Part shown: positions 9,037 to 17,216 of the stretch, one piece after another
How positions within the stretch are numbered: position 1 is the first letter of the stretch
Layout of the letters: the number at the start of each line of letters is the position of its first letter
Origin: Dehalococcoidia bacterium
GTDB lineage: Bacteria; Chloroflexota; Dehalococcoidia; SpSt-223
Length of the DNA: 64,000 bases
NCBI GenBank assembly: GCA_026003895.1
Contig: BPIC01000003.1
Coordinates: 504,999 to 568,998 of the forward strand
Direction: 5' to 3'
The notes under the pieces: generated by a model
Databases searched by the model: none
The model's input: only the letters and a program-made list of their open reading frames with translations
Told to the model about the DNA's origin: nothing
Translations under genes and position numbers: made by a program

Positions 9037-9129
9037 CTACCGCCCAGGAGGCGCCGACGCCGGTAGGCCTCGGGCACGGCCATCCCTCAGGCCGTCGCGC
9101 TGCCGTACCGAGGCGTGCGGTGAACCGCA

Positions 9130-10596
9130 TCACTCCGCTGCCGCCATCGGCCGACGTGTTGGTGAGGGTGCCGCGGCGGCGTCGGGATCGGTCGGCGCCT
9201 TCTTGGTCCGGCCGCGCGATCGCCGACCCGGTGTCCCTTCACCATCGCCCGGCTGCGCCGGCAATTGGCTCGGTCGCGAGACGACAACGACATCCTCGAT
9301 CTGGGGCAGCTTCCGCAGGCCCATCTCGGTCAGGCCGTGCTCCTGGACGGACGCGGACTCGTCGTAGATGAACACCAAGATGCGGTCGTAGCGATCGCGC
9401 GTCTCCAGGAGGTAGGCGACCGAGTCCTCCATGATCTCCTTCTCGACCGCCTTGAAGTCGCCCGCCTTGCGGGCATACTTGGCTTCGATCAGTAAGCGCA
9501 GCGACGGGATGCCGAAGTCGGCGCGATAGGTGCTGTGGCCGACCTTGGGCAGGGTCTCCTCGTCGACCACGTCATCGAAGACTGAGCGCAGGATGAGCCA
9601 GAGGATGTCTTGGACCTCACGCTCGGCGGTGATCTCCCAGCGGATGGGGTGCTTGACCGCAGCGGGGTCGTCCCAGCGCCACCGGCGCATGGCGGCCTCG
9701 AAGCGCCGCAGCACGGCTGCGACGTGGCTGCGCGACAGCACGAGCTCGTCCGCGCTCCGCACGAGGGACGCGTGGACGGCGCTCCAGACGAGGGCAGCAC
9801 GGGCGGCCCCGAGCGCGGAGGGGTCCGCGACGGCCGCCGCGTCCAGCACGCGCGCCTGAAGCCTCGACAGGTCGACGCGCGGGTCGACGAGCAGCAGCGC
9901 CCCGCGCCGGCTCCCCCACTCCAGCAGCGCACGCTCCGCCACGTCGCGGTATTGGCGGACGTCGTCGATGGTGTCGGCGTCGCCGGTAAGGGTCCACCGG
10001 ATGTACCCGTAGAGCAGGGCGTGGTACGGCGTCGCGGCGCGACACCGGGGGTCGTCGAGCACGCTCACCAGCCAGGCGCGGGTCTCGTCACCCCCCTTGC
10101 CGAGGGCCACGGTGGCCAGGGCGATGCCGAGGAACAGCAGCGGGTCGAAGGCGAAGGAGACGCGGTCTTCGGGGAAGGGATCCCGCAGCCGCAGCTTCGC
10201 CAATCCGTCGGCGAGCCGCGTGACGACCGGAGGGGGCGCTGTGGCGCGGAAGTGCCGGAGCCCGTAGCCCAGCGCGGCGAGGGTCGGCATGTGCCCGAGA
10301 CGATCGGCGTTCGCGGCGAGCCAGGCCGGCGTGGCCGGGTTGACATCCCAGGCGAGTGGGAAGTCGGGCTCATCGTGCAGCACGTGGTAGGCGAACAGCC
10401 CCTCGACGTTGCCCGGCGCGTTCGCGCCCGCCACGCGGTCAACCAGGGCGCGCTGTTGCGCCCCGAGAGGGGCGACGATCGCGGACGGCCCGCGGGATTC
10501 GGGGGATCGGCCGCCGCGGGCTTTCGCGTCGCACCCTCCGGCCGCACCCAGGCCACCTCCAGCGCCGTCATCAGGCGCCGCGTCTTTCGCGCTCAT
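9130..10596 (-). CDS. PD-(D/E)XK nuclease paired with the Argonaute
   Basis: 488 residues. The ATG at 10596 overlaps the stop of the Argonaute gene (ATGA), so the two are translationally coupled; a longer in-frame extension to 10740 would overlap it by 148 bp and is less likely. Residues 50-330 are helical and unrecognised. The C-terminal domain has D360 (YRADFGIP) and E371-x-K373 (LLIEAKYA), followed by a helix with KEIMEDSVAYL and a strand ILVFIYDES, a complete PD-(D/E)XK core. The last 40 residues are a low-complexity basic tail. The likely role is an effector nuclease triggered by guide-loaded Argonaute. It is the last gene of the operon. Confidence 0.8.
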   Translation of the reverse strand: MSAKDAAPDDGAGGGLGAAGGCDAKARGGRSPESRGPSAIVAPLGAQQRALVDRVAGANAPGNVEGLFAYHVLHDEPDFPLAWDVNPATPAWLAANADRLGHMPTLAALGYGLRHFRATAPPPVVTRLADGLAKLRLRDPFPEDRVSFAFDPLLFLGIALATVALGKGGDETRAWLVSVLDDPRCRAATPYHALLYGYIRWTLTGDADTIDDVRQYRDVAERALLEWGSRRGALLLVDPRVDLSRLQARVLDAAAVADPSALGAARAALVWSAVHASLVRSADELVLSRSHVAAVLRRFEAAMRRWRWDDPAAVKHPIRWEITAEREVQDILWLILRSVFDDVVDEETLPKVGHSTYRADFGIPSLRLLIEAKYARKAGDFKAVEKEIMEDSVAYLLETRDRYDRILVFIYDESASVQEHGLTEMGLRKLPQIEDVVVVSRPSQLPAQPGDGEGTPGRRSRGRTKKAPTDPDAAAAPSPTRRPMAAAE

Positions 10597-12974
10597 AGGA
10601 ACCACCGGCTCGTGCGCAGCATCGTGGCGAGGGCATCGGGGTTCCAATTCCGGACATGCCGGAGCCGTCCCAAGAGCGAGGCGATCAGGTCCGAGTAGAG
10701 GATGGTCACCGGCCTGTTCGTTGGGAACAGACTGCGCCACGAGAGCGACGTGAACCGGTACAGCTGGCCTGCCAGGTACTCCAAGTCCTGGAACGTCGAC
10801 TCGCGGTGCAGCTTCAGCAAGAGTGGGCGCGGTGCGCCCTGGAGCGGGGTCATCAGGCCCCGCGGGCCGATCGTGGTCAGGAGGATCTCCGACCGACCGA
10901 GCGGGACGGCGTAGCCGCGGTCCGGCACGTACTCGCCCTTCCGCTGTCCCCGCAGCTGCGGGTCGGCCACCTGCCAGTCCTGCACGCCCTCGCTATTTCG
11001 GTCGAAGAGCATCCACTCGTGCTGCTCGCTCACGTGCAGGAACGCGAATTCGACGCGATAGTCATCGACCATTCCCTCTACAAGCCGCTTGACGGCCTGC
11101 GCCTCGATGTCCTTTAGGGGCTTGAATACGTGGAACACCAGCCGGATGGCGTCGCCGGTCTGCCAGGCGTTCCGCGCGCGGACCCAGTCCACCGTAGTGC
11201 GGAGTGTGGCGAGTAGCTCGTCCGGGTACTCGTCGTAGGGCACCTCGCGCGACGTGTTGTGGAGCAGGTAGTTCCCGTCAGCCGTGAAGACGGTAGTAAT
11301 CCCCACGACGCGCTCGGCCCCGGTCAGGCGTCCCGCGCCGAGCGAGGCACTGCCGATCCCGATCACCAACTCCTGCGCCAGGCTCTGGGCCGCGTTGATG
11401 ACGAACGGGATGCCGCCGAGCTTGGCGTAGGAGGCCAGGGCGATGCCGCTGAGGGTGTAGGGCACGCCGCGCTCGAGGTGGGGCGGCACCCGGATCGTCT
11501 CGATGGTGACCTCCTGCACCGGCACGCCTTGCGACATGAAGGCGGACTTCGCCACCAGGTACGGGTCGTCGTCCCCGCGGAGCTCCTTGTGCTCCTCCTT
11601 GATGATCACGAAGGCGAGGTGGGGCTTCGGGGTTAACCTCAGCGCGTCCAGGCAAGCCTGGCGGTAGCTGGCCGCCTCGCGCGGCCCGGGCTCGAACGCC
11701 TCGATGTGGAACGTGCAGTCGCTCAGGCGGTACTTGCGGATGAAGCCCTGCGCGAAGGTCTTGGCGTTGGGCACGCCCTGCTTGAGCTTGCGCAGGAAGA
11801 CCTCGGCATCGCCCTGAAAAGCCTTCGGGGTCACCACGGCGATGTGCGGCCGCTTGGGCGTGAAGACCTCCGCGTCGAACGGCCCGAAGTCCTCCATCCC
11901 CTGGTCGTGCGACCGGGCGGTCTTGGTGCCGGCCGGGTCGAAGACGAACGTCGGCGAGCGGAAGCGGCGGTACGTCCCCCCATCCATCCCCTGCTTCAGC
12001 GGGGACGGGGCGGCGACGGTGCATGAGAGGCCGTCCGCCAGCGCGAGCGCCCCCCGGCCCTTCAGCCAGTCGGCGATCTCGGCCACCCGGCGGTCGCGGC
12101 CCTTCGCGCCCACCACGCCGAAAACCTCCAGGTCGAGCTGGCGCAAGATGCCCTCAGGGTTCGGGACACCACTCAGCCGGACGGCGGCGGCGAAGTTCTC
12201 CACGCGTGCCTCCAGCCAGGCCCGATCGGCCGGCACTTCCGACAGCCGGGGCGCATCGCCGAGGATGAGCCGATCTCCGTTGACCGCGTCCACGCGCCCT
12301 TCGGTGCGCCGGCGGGTCGCCGGATCGCGTCGCGCATCGCGGGCCAGTTCATCCTCCTCGGCGAGCACGTAGCGGCCGCGCACGTCCATACCCCGAGCGA
12401 GCAGCGCGGCGACGGTGCAATCGATCTCGCGGCGTGTCTTGAAGCCGACCAGGATGCCGAACTGTGGTCCTCCCCGGCCGTGGAGCACACGGGCGTCGAG
12501 CGTGTACTGCGGGTAGACGTGCAGCCAGGCCACCGCCGGTGCGCCGTCACCTGCGCTTCGCGCCAGGAGGTCGCGTCGTGGCTGGCGCGCGACGAAGGAC
12601 GGCGGGTTGAAGTCCAGGAGCCGATATCCCCAGGCCACGAGCGATCGGATGAGGGCCTCCTGGACGAGGCGACGCACCAGACCCGCGGACTGGCGCACCC
12701 CGAAGCTCGCCGGCGCGCCGATCGGTGGTGCATCGGGCGTCAGCGGGACGCACGCGATCTCGTCGCCCTGGCGGCGGAAGACGTGCGTCGCCGCGTGCTC
12801 GGCGCGGAGGAGCGCCAACTGGTCGGACGACTCGAACGGGAGCAGGCCCCCGGCGAACTCCTCGGCCGACAGGGTGAGGGGCAGGAAATTGAGGACAAGG
12901 TCGGGCTCCGCCGGTGGGCGGTAGTTCGTCGGCGGACGACGGCGGAAGTCGCGATTCACGGCCCCTCTCGCCAT
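10593..12974 (-). CDS. Long prokaryotic Argonaute, catalytically inactive (long-B type)
   Basis: 793 residues. The C-terminal half is a clear MID-PIWI module: MID pocket residues Y472, K476 and Q487 (PYLVAKSAF...GVPVQ) and K518 (SYAKLGG), consistent with binding a guide 5' phosphate; then PIWI strands LVIGIGSASLG, VVGITTVFTADG, RLVFHVFKPLKD and the terminal signature SWRSLFPTNRPVTILY ending in WFL. The first catalytic Asp of the DEDX tetrad is Gly541 and HxFKxxxD replaces the usual Asp region, so it should bind but not slice. Inactive long-B Argonautes are typically encoded beside effector proteins, as here. Its start overlaps the upstream gene by 19 bp. Confidence 0.88.
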   Translation of the reverse strand: MARGAVNRDFRRRPPTNYRPPAEPDLVLNFLPLTLSAEEFAGGLLPFESSDQLALLRAEHAATHVFRRQGDEIACVPLTPDAPPIGAPASFGVRQSAGLVRRLVQEALIRSLVAWGYRLLDFNPPSFVARQPRRDLLARSAGDGAPAVAWLHVYPQYTLDARVLHGRGGPQFGILVGFKTRREIDCTVAALLARGMDVRGRYVLAEEDELARDARRDPATRRRTEGRVDAVNGDRLILGDAPRLSEVPADRAWLEARVENFAAAVRLSGVPNPEGILRQLDLEVFGVVGAKGRDRRVAEIADWLKGRGALALADGLSCTVAAPSPLKQGMDGGTYRRFRSPTFVFDPAGTKTARSHDQGMEDFGPFDAEVFTPKRPHIAVVTPKAFQGDAEVFLRKLKQGVPNAKTFAQGFIRKYRLSDCTFHIEAFEPGPREAASYRQACLDALRLTPKPHLAFVIIKEEHKELRGDDDPYLVAKSAFMSQGVPVQEVTIETIRVPPHLERGVPYTLSGIALASYAKLGGIPFVINAAQSLAQELVIGIGSASLGAGRLTGAERVVGITTVFTADGNYLLHNTSREVPYDEYPDELLATLRTTVDWVRARNAWQTGDAIRLVFHVFKPLKDIEAQAVKRLVEGMVDDYRVEFAFLHVSEQHEWMLFDRNSEGVQDWQVADPQLRGQRKGEYVPDRGYAVPLGRSEILLTTIGPRGLMTPLQGAPRPLLLKLHRESTFQDLEYLAGQLYRFTSLSWRSLFPTNRPVTILYSDLIASLLGRLRHVRNWNPDALATMLRTSRWFL

Positions 12975-13900
12975 GACGGCGGCCCGATCGAACGCCGGCC
13001 CTGTTCCACGTCCAGCGAGCGCAGGAACAGCTCCACCACCGCCGCCGCGTCCTGCCGGTGGCGGGCGTCCAGGTCGCGGCGTCCGGGGTCGGCCAGGAAC
13101 CGCGCGTAACTGATCGGGCCGTCCTTCCGCGCGCCGGGTGTCCGCTCGTCCGAGGCGAAGCGGGTGCGCAGGATCTCCAGTGCCCGGGGCAGGAGCAGCT
13201 CCTCGGGCCAGCGCGCGAGGTGCTCGGCGAACCGGGCCGCCACGTCCTCCGGCCCGCGGCCGAAGTGCATCAGGCAGTAGATCAGGTCGTAGGCGTCCTT
13301 CTCCTCGAACCTGTCCTCATAGGCGAGCGCCTTGAGGACGACGAATGGTACGACGTTGGCGACACGGACCGTCTCGGTGGCGACCCCGCGCTCATCAAGC
13401 AGCGTGGCGGTGAGCTCCACCTCGACGTGGTCCGCGACGACCAGGTGCGCGCCGGGGATCTTCAGCGCCGACAGCCGCCGCTCGCCCGGCAGCTCCGCGA
13501 CCTGCCCGCCTTCACCCAGGTCAGCGTCGCAAAGCAGATCCACGACGACCGTGACCCCGTCCCCCACGGGCTTGCGCCACGAGAAGTGCTGCACCCGTCC
13601 CTCCTCGTTCGTCCCGCGGACGAAGCCCAACGCCCGGAGGTTCTGCTCCAGCCGGCGGTAGGCCTCGACGCTGGCCAACACCTGGAGGTCCAGCACCAAG
13701 TCGACGTCCGTCGTGCCCGCATGCGGCGGCGGCCCCGGCTGGCCCTCGGGCGGCCGAGCGATGAGGTAGCGGGGCACCAGGCCGCCGGCCAGGTAGACGC
13801 CGGTTTTCCAGGGGCCGAGCCCCCGCAGCAGCGTCACCAGCGTCCGCTCGCACAGCTCGGCGTGGAGCGCGGTGTAGCCCCCTTGGTGCTTCGGCTTCAC
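12956..13900 (-). CDS. Nucleotidyltransferase of the AbiEii/AbiGii-like (MNT) type
   Basis: 314 residues, ATG at 13900. The polymerase-beta-type nucleotidyltransferase signature is present: GG at 39-40 (VYLAGGLVPRYL) and D65-x-D67 (TTDVDLVLDL), followed by a helical region with LKALAYEDRFEEKDAYDL, typical of AbiEii-like proteins. Such enzymes transfer NMPs to tRNA or protein targets and act as toxins paired with a winged-helix AbiEi antitoxin. The upstream gene fits that partner. Its 3' end overlaps the Argonaute start by 19 bp, so toxin-type NTase, Argonaute and nuclease are made from one message. Confidence 0.75.
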   Translation of the reverse strand: MKPKHQGGYTALHAELCERTLVTLLRGLGPWKTGVYLAGGLVPRYLIARPPEGQPGPPPHAGTTDVDLVLDLQVLASVEAYRRLEQNLRALGFVRGTNEEGRVQHFSWRKPVGDGVTVVVDLLCDADLGEGGQVAELPGERRLSALKIPGAHLVVADHVEVELTATLLDERGVATETVRVANVVPFVVLKALAYEDRFEEKDAYDLIYCLMHFGRGPEDVAARFAEHLARWPEELLLPRALEILRTRFASDERTPGARKDGPISYARFLADPGRRDLDARHRQDAAAVVELFLRSLDVEQGRRSIGPPSWREGP

Positions 13901-13928
13901 GGCTCATCCTCACCCATCGGTCGCCCCG

Positions 13929-14948
13929 TCAGTAGCCGAGCCGCTCGGCGCGGAGGTGGCGGGCCTGATCTTTGCCACGCTGCGGCCACGCCCACAGGTC
14001 CACATAGAGTTGGACGTCGCTCGCCACCCAGAACCCTTGCACCTGTCGCCGGAAGAGGAGCGGCGAGCGCTCGCGCGTCATGAGGAACGTCACCGCCTCG
14101 CCCTCCTCGACGGGCAGCAGATCGCTCGCCCGCGCCATCCCCTCCAGCCGGCCGGCGGCGCCGGCAGGCACGAGCACCCAGGCCCGCTCGGCGTCCGTCC
14201 CGTAGGGGGCGACGAGCCGCGCTCCGGAGCCGAGCGTCAAGGCGTGCTCAATGCCGGCGCCGGCGAGGGCGTCCGTGGCGGCGTGCAGGAGCTCGACGGG
14301 CTCGCGCACCCAGCGGTGGAAGCGCCGGGCCTCGTACTCGGCCAGGGAATGCGCGGCCGCCCAGGCGTCCAGCAGGGCACCGGGCTCGCGGAGCACGCGC
14401 ACAGCGCGTGGCCCCTTGCCCGCCTTGTCCATCCAGAGCTGCGCCTCGAGGAACGTACAGACCTGATGCACCGTCGAGAGCGAGACCTGCGCGCACTGGG
14501 CCAGCTCGCTGACGTGCCAGGTGCGGCCGGGCTCCAGCAGCAGCGCGTGGAGGACCTGGGCGGTGCTGCCCCGGTAGACGTTGCGCAGGACGCGCGGTCG
14601 CCCCGCGGGGACCGGTCGGTCGACCCAGAAGAAGGCCCACGGCAGGTCGATGTAGATGCTGCCCCCGGCGTCCCAGTAGGCCAACTTGTGCCGCCGCAGC
14701 AGCTCACGGCTGGCCTCGGAGATGGCCGGGGCCGCCAGGAGCGGCACGTCGGCGACGGGCTGCTCGAGGCGGCGCAGGCCGTCGAGCTGCCAAATCGCCT
14801 GCTGCACGTCGCGGGGGTAGCCGCTCGCCTTGGCCTCGACCAAGAACCGGACAGGTCGACCCTTCACCTCGCCGAGGACGGCGAGATCCAAGGCGCGGCC
14901 GTCGACGCGTGGTTCCGGGTCAACGGAGCGGATCTCGACATCGGGCAA
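13929..14948 (-). CDS. AbiEi-type protein: nuclease-like N-terminus plus winged helix
   Basis: 339 residues if the TTG at 14948 is used. No ATG or GTG lies between it and the in-frame stop upstream; a GGAG sits 8 bp before an in-frame ATC (14975 region), a rare possible start. The N-terminus resembles a PD-(D/E)XK fold (LDLAVLGEV...FLVEAKASG). Residues of about 120-190 form a winged helix (WHVSELAQCAQVSLSTVHQV). The C-terminal half is unrecognised. This layout matches AbiEi-like antitoxin/regulators next to AbiEii nucleotidyltransferases. First gene of the four-gene operon, 28 bp before the NTase, downstream of an 18-bp palindrome it may bind. Confidence 0.65.
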   Translation of the reverse strand: MPDVEIRSVDPEPRVDGRALDLAVLGEVKGRPVRFLVEAKASGYPRDVQQAIWQLDGLRRLEQPVADVPLLAAPAISEASRELLRRHKLAYWDAGGSIYIDLPWAFFWVDRPVPAGRPRVLRNVYRGSTAQVLHALLLEPGRTWHVSELAQCAQVSLSTVHQVCTFLEAQLWMDKAGKGPRAVRVLREPGALLDAWAAAHSLAEYEARRFHRWVREPVELLHAATDALAGAGIEHALTLGSGARLVAPYGTDAERAWVLVPAGAAGRLEGMARASDLLPVEEGEAVTFLMTRERSPLLFRRQVQGFWVASDVQLYVDLWAWPQRGKDQARHLRAERLGY

Positions 14949-15017
14949 CTGGGCGAGGGCTTCGGCGACGGCGCGCGACAGGTCGATGGCGTCTGCTCCT
15001 ACGGCTAGGACGAGCTA

Positions 15018-15035
15018 TTTCGCTGTACAGCGAAA
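15018..15035. promoter_or_regulatory. Perfect 18-bp palindrome, probable operator of the Argonaute operon
   Basis: TTTCGCTGTACAGCGAAA is perfectly self-complementary and unusually AT-rich at the ends for this DNA. It lies about 70 bp upstream of the first operon gene. AbiEi proteins autorepress by binding inverted repeats at their promoter, so this is the expected target of the winged-helix protein. Confidence 0.7.
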
Positions 15036-15170
15036 ATACCACATCGCCCGAAAGAAGGCAAGGCTCCGCCGCTCATCGCTCGGGCCGCGTGGCCAAGGAA
15101 CTGAGGTCAAGACGCGGAACGTGATGCCGCTGCACTGCATCACCATCCGGGGGTTGGCTTCGTAGCCCAC

Positions 15171-15611
15171 GTGCTTGTCCAGCGTGGCTACCCCGAAGCG
15201 GTCGGTCTGGGCCTGCCGGAGCCGGAGTTCTGGGAGGACGGTTTCAGCTTCGTGATCACCTTCCGCAGCATCGCCCCGCGTGAGGGGGTTGCGCCGACGC
15301 CTGACGCCTTCCGGGCGCTGTTGGAACAGAGGGAGATCACCGATCGGCTGGACCGCGGGCTACTGCACGCACGGGAGCACGGGACCATCGCTCGTCGCGA
15401 GTACGTGGCGGTGACCGGCGTGTCAGAGCGGATGGCGGCGAACGACCTCGCCGATCTGGTGCGCAAGGGCCTGCTTGAGGCCACGGGCGGGCGGGGCCGG
15501 CGGGACTGCGTACCGCTTGCGCCACGAGGCAGGCTGAGAATCGTGCTGCCCATTGCACGATACTTGCACGATTCCTGCCCGTTCGCGGCGCGTCGGTCCC
15601 TCCAGCGATAG
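15171..15611 (+). pseudogene. C-terminal fragment of an AlbA_2/HATPase-type winged-helix regulator
   Basis: The frame from 15171 resembles only the last part of divergent-AAA (AlbA_2) ATP-binding transcription factors: the end of the ATPase domain (GLPEPEFWEDGFSFVITFR) and the winged helix (REYVAVTGVSERMAANDLADL). The N-terminal two thirds is missing and no recognisable sequence precedes it, so it is most likely a remnant, possibly marking the right border of the accessory block. Confidence 0.55.
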
Positions 15612-15615
15612 GGCT

Positions 15616-15816
15616 ATGAGCAAGCAATCACTCTGCCGCATCTGCAAGAAGCGGCCGCCCTGGAAGTACAAGAACTGCCCGCCAGGGATCTGCAAGCGTT
15701 GCTACCACAAGCACGTCTGGCCTGAGCGACCTGCGGTACGGAAGCAACGTCCGCGCGGCGACGAGGAAGCGGACGCGGCCGAGTGGGACGGAACCGAGCC
15801 GCCTGCGACCGGCTAA
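15616..15816 (+). CDS. Small Cys-rich (zinc-ribbon-like) protein
   Basis: 66 residues from the ATG at 15616. Cysteines are arranged as CRIC near residue 7 and CPPGIC...CYHKH near 25-35, consistent with a small zinc-binding module, followed by an acidic tail. Function unknown. It converges with the flavoprotein gene, the two stops overlapping by 4 bp. Confidence 0.5.
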   Translation: MSKQSLCRICKKRPPWKYKNCPPGICKRCYHKHVWPERPAVRKQRPRGDEEADAAEWDGTEPPATG

Positions 15817-17216
15817 CCTTGGTCGGACTGCCCTACACCCACGGCCGCGACCTCCGCCTCGCGCCGCTGGTCCAATGCCTTCGCCCAGGCCTGAGCGGCC
15901 GCGTGCACCGGGTCCCATGGGCTGCTGACGGGTGGGGTGTAACTCAGGTCGAGGTCGTTGAGCTCCTCGACACGCATGCCGTGGAAGAGGGCGGTGGCGT
16001 AGATGTCGATCCGCTTGGCCACCTCGGAGCGATACGGCCCCACCATCTGCACCCCAAGCAGGCGTCCGCTCTGCCGGTCTCCGGTGACGCGGATCAGCAA
16101 CTCCTCGGCGCCCGGGTAGTACCGCTTGTGATCCCAGATGGTGACCTGGGTGGCAACGGGGTCGAAGCCAGCCTCCGACGCCTCATGGTCGCGAAGCCCC
16201 GTGCGCGCCGCCACCAGTTCGAACACCTTCACCACCTGCGTGCCTAGGCTCCCCGCGAACTCGCGCTCTCCCCCCGCCGCATTCTCGCCGGCCACTCGCC
16301 CCTGCTTGTGCGCGGTCGTGCCAAGCGGCAGGTAGGCATACCGCCCCAGCAGGCGGTGCCAGGTCTCGACGCAGTCGCCGGCGGCATAGACGCCGGGGAG
16401 ATTGGTCTCCATCCGGCCGTTTACTCGGATCGCACCTTTGATCCCGGTCGATACGCCCGCCGCCGCGGCCAACTCGCTGTTGGGCCGGACGCCGACGGCG
16501 ACCAGCACGACGTCCCCGCTCCGCTCAAAGCCAGCGGGGCCCGCGACCACCAGGCGCGAGCCCTCCGCCCGGATGGCCTGCACGGGCATCCCGTTGATCA
16601 CTTCCACCTCGTGGCGGCCGAGCTCCACTTCCAACACTCGGCCGAGGCTTGGGGCCACGGTCGGCAGCACCGAAGGGGAGCGTCCGACGAGCGTGACGCG
16701 CAGGCCGCGCAGCGTCAAGGCATCGGCCATCTCCAGGCCGATGTAGCCGGAGCCGACAATCACCACCGACTCGGGGCGCTCCCTCAGCAGGTGCTCGTGC
16801 ACCAGGAAGCTGTCTTCCATGGTGTGGAGCGGGAACACCCCTGGCAGATCCAGCCCGGGGATGTCGGGCCACACCGGCACGGCCCCCGTGCCGATCACCA
16901 GCCGGTCATAGGGGAGCTGCCGCGCCTGGCCTCGCCGGTCCACTACCGTCACGGTTTGCCCGGCCGGGTCGATCTGGGAGGCGACGTGCTCCAGCAGGAG
17001 CCCAACGCCCTCGCGCTCGATCTCGGCGACGGTGCGATGGGCCAACAGCTGCGGGTCGGGCACCTCGCCGCTCACGTAGAACGGCAGCCCGCAGATGCTG
17101 TAGTTGGGGAAGGCGTCGGCCACGACCACGGTCACCTCCAGGTCCGGCGCCACCTCCCGCGCCCGGAGCGCCGCGCCGGTCCCCGCGTCGCTACCGCCGA
17201 TGATCACCAGACGCAC
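15813..17216 (-). CDS. FAD/NAD(P)-dependent disulfide oxidoreductase (CoA-disulfide-reductase type)
   Basis: 467 residues from the GTG at 17216. Two Rossmann motifs: LVIIGGSDAG at the N-terminus (FAD) and VVIVGSGYIGLEMADAL near residue 160 (NAD(P)H). The redox-active single Cys of the CoA-disulfide reductase/NADH oxidase group is in FPNYSICGLPFYVSGE (about residue 43). The third FAD motif VYAAGDCVE and the C-terminal dimerisation domain are present. It overlaps the aquaporin gene by 26 bp, so it is the last gene of the arsenic operon. Members of this group occur in ars operons, where a role in thiol or arsenical redox is plausible but unproven here. Confidence 0.8.
   Translation of the reverse strand: MRLVIIGGSDAGTGAALRAREVAPDLEVTVVVADAFPNYSICGLPFYVSGEVPDPQLLAHRTVAEIEREGVGLLLEHVASQIDPAGQTVTVVDRRGQARQLPYDRLVIGTGAVPVWPDIPGLDLPGVFPLHTMEDSFLVHEHLLRERPESVVIVGSGYIGLEMADALTLRGLRVTLVGRSPSVLPTVAPSLGRVLEVELGRHEVEVINGMPVQAIRAEGSRLVVAGPAGFERSGDVVLVAVGVRPNSELAAAAGVSTGIKGAIRVNGRMETNLPGVYAAGDCVETWHRLLGRYAYLPLGTTAHKQGRVAGENAAGGEREFAGSLGTQVVKVFELVAARTGLRDHEASEAGFDPVATQVTIWDHKRYYPGAEELLIRVTGDRQSGRLLGVQMVGPYRSEVAKRIDIYATALFHGMRVEELNDLDLSYTPPVSSPWDPVHAAAQAWAKALDQRREAEVAAVGVGQSDQG

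Noticed and set aside
10597..10740. N-terminal extension of the Argonaute-associated nuclease
   Set aside because: It would overlap the Argonaute by 148 bp; the ATG at 10596 gives a standard ATGA coupling.
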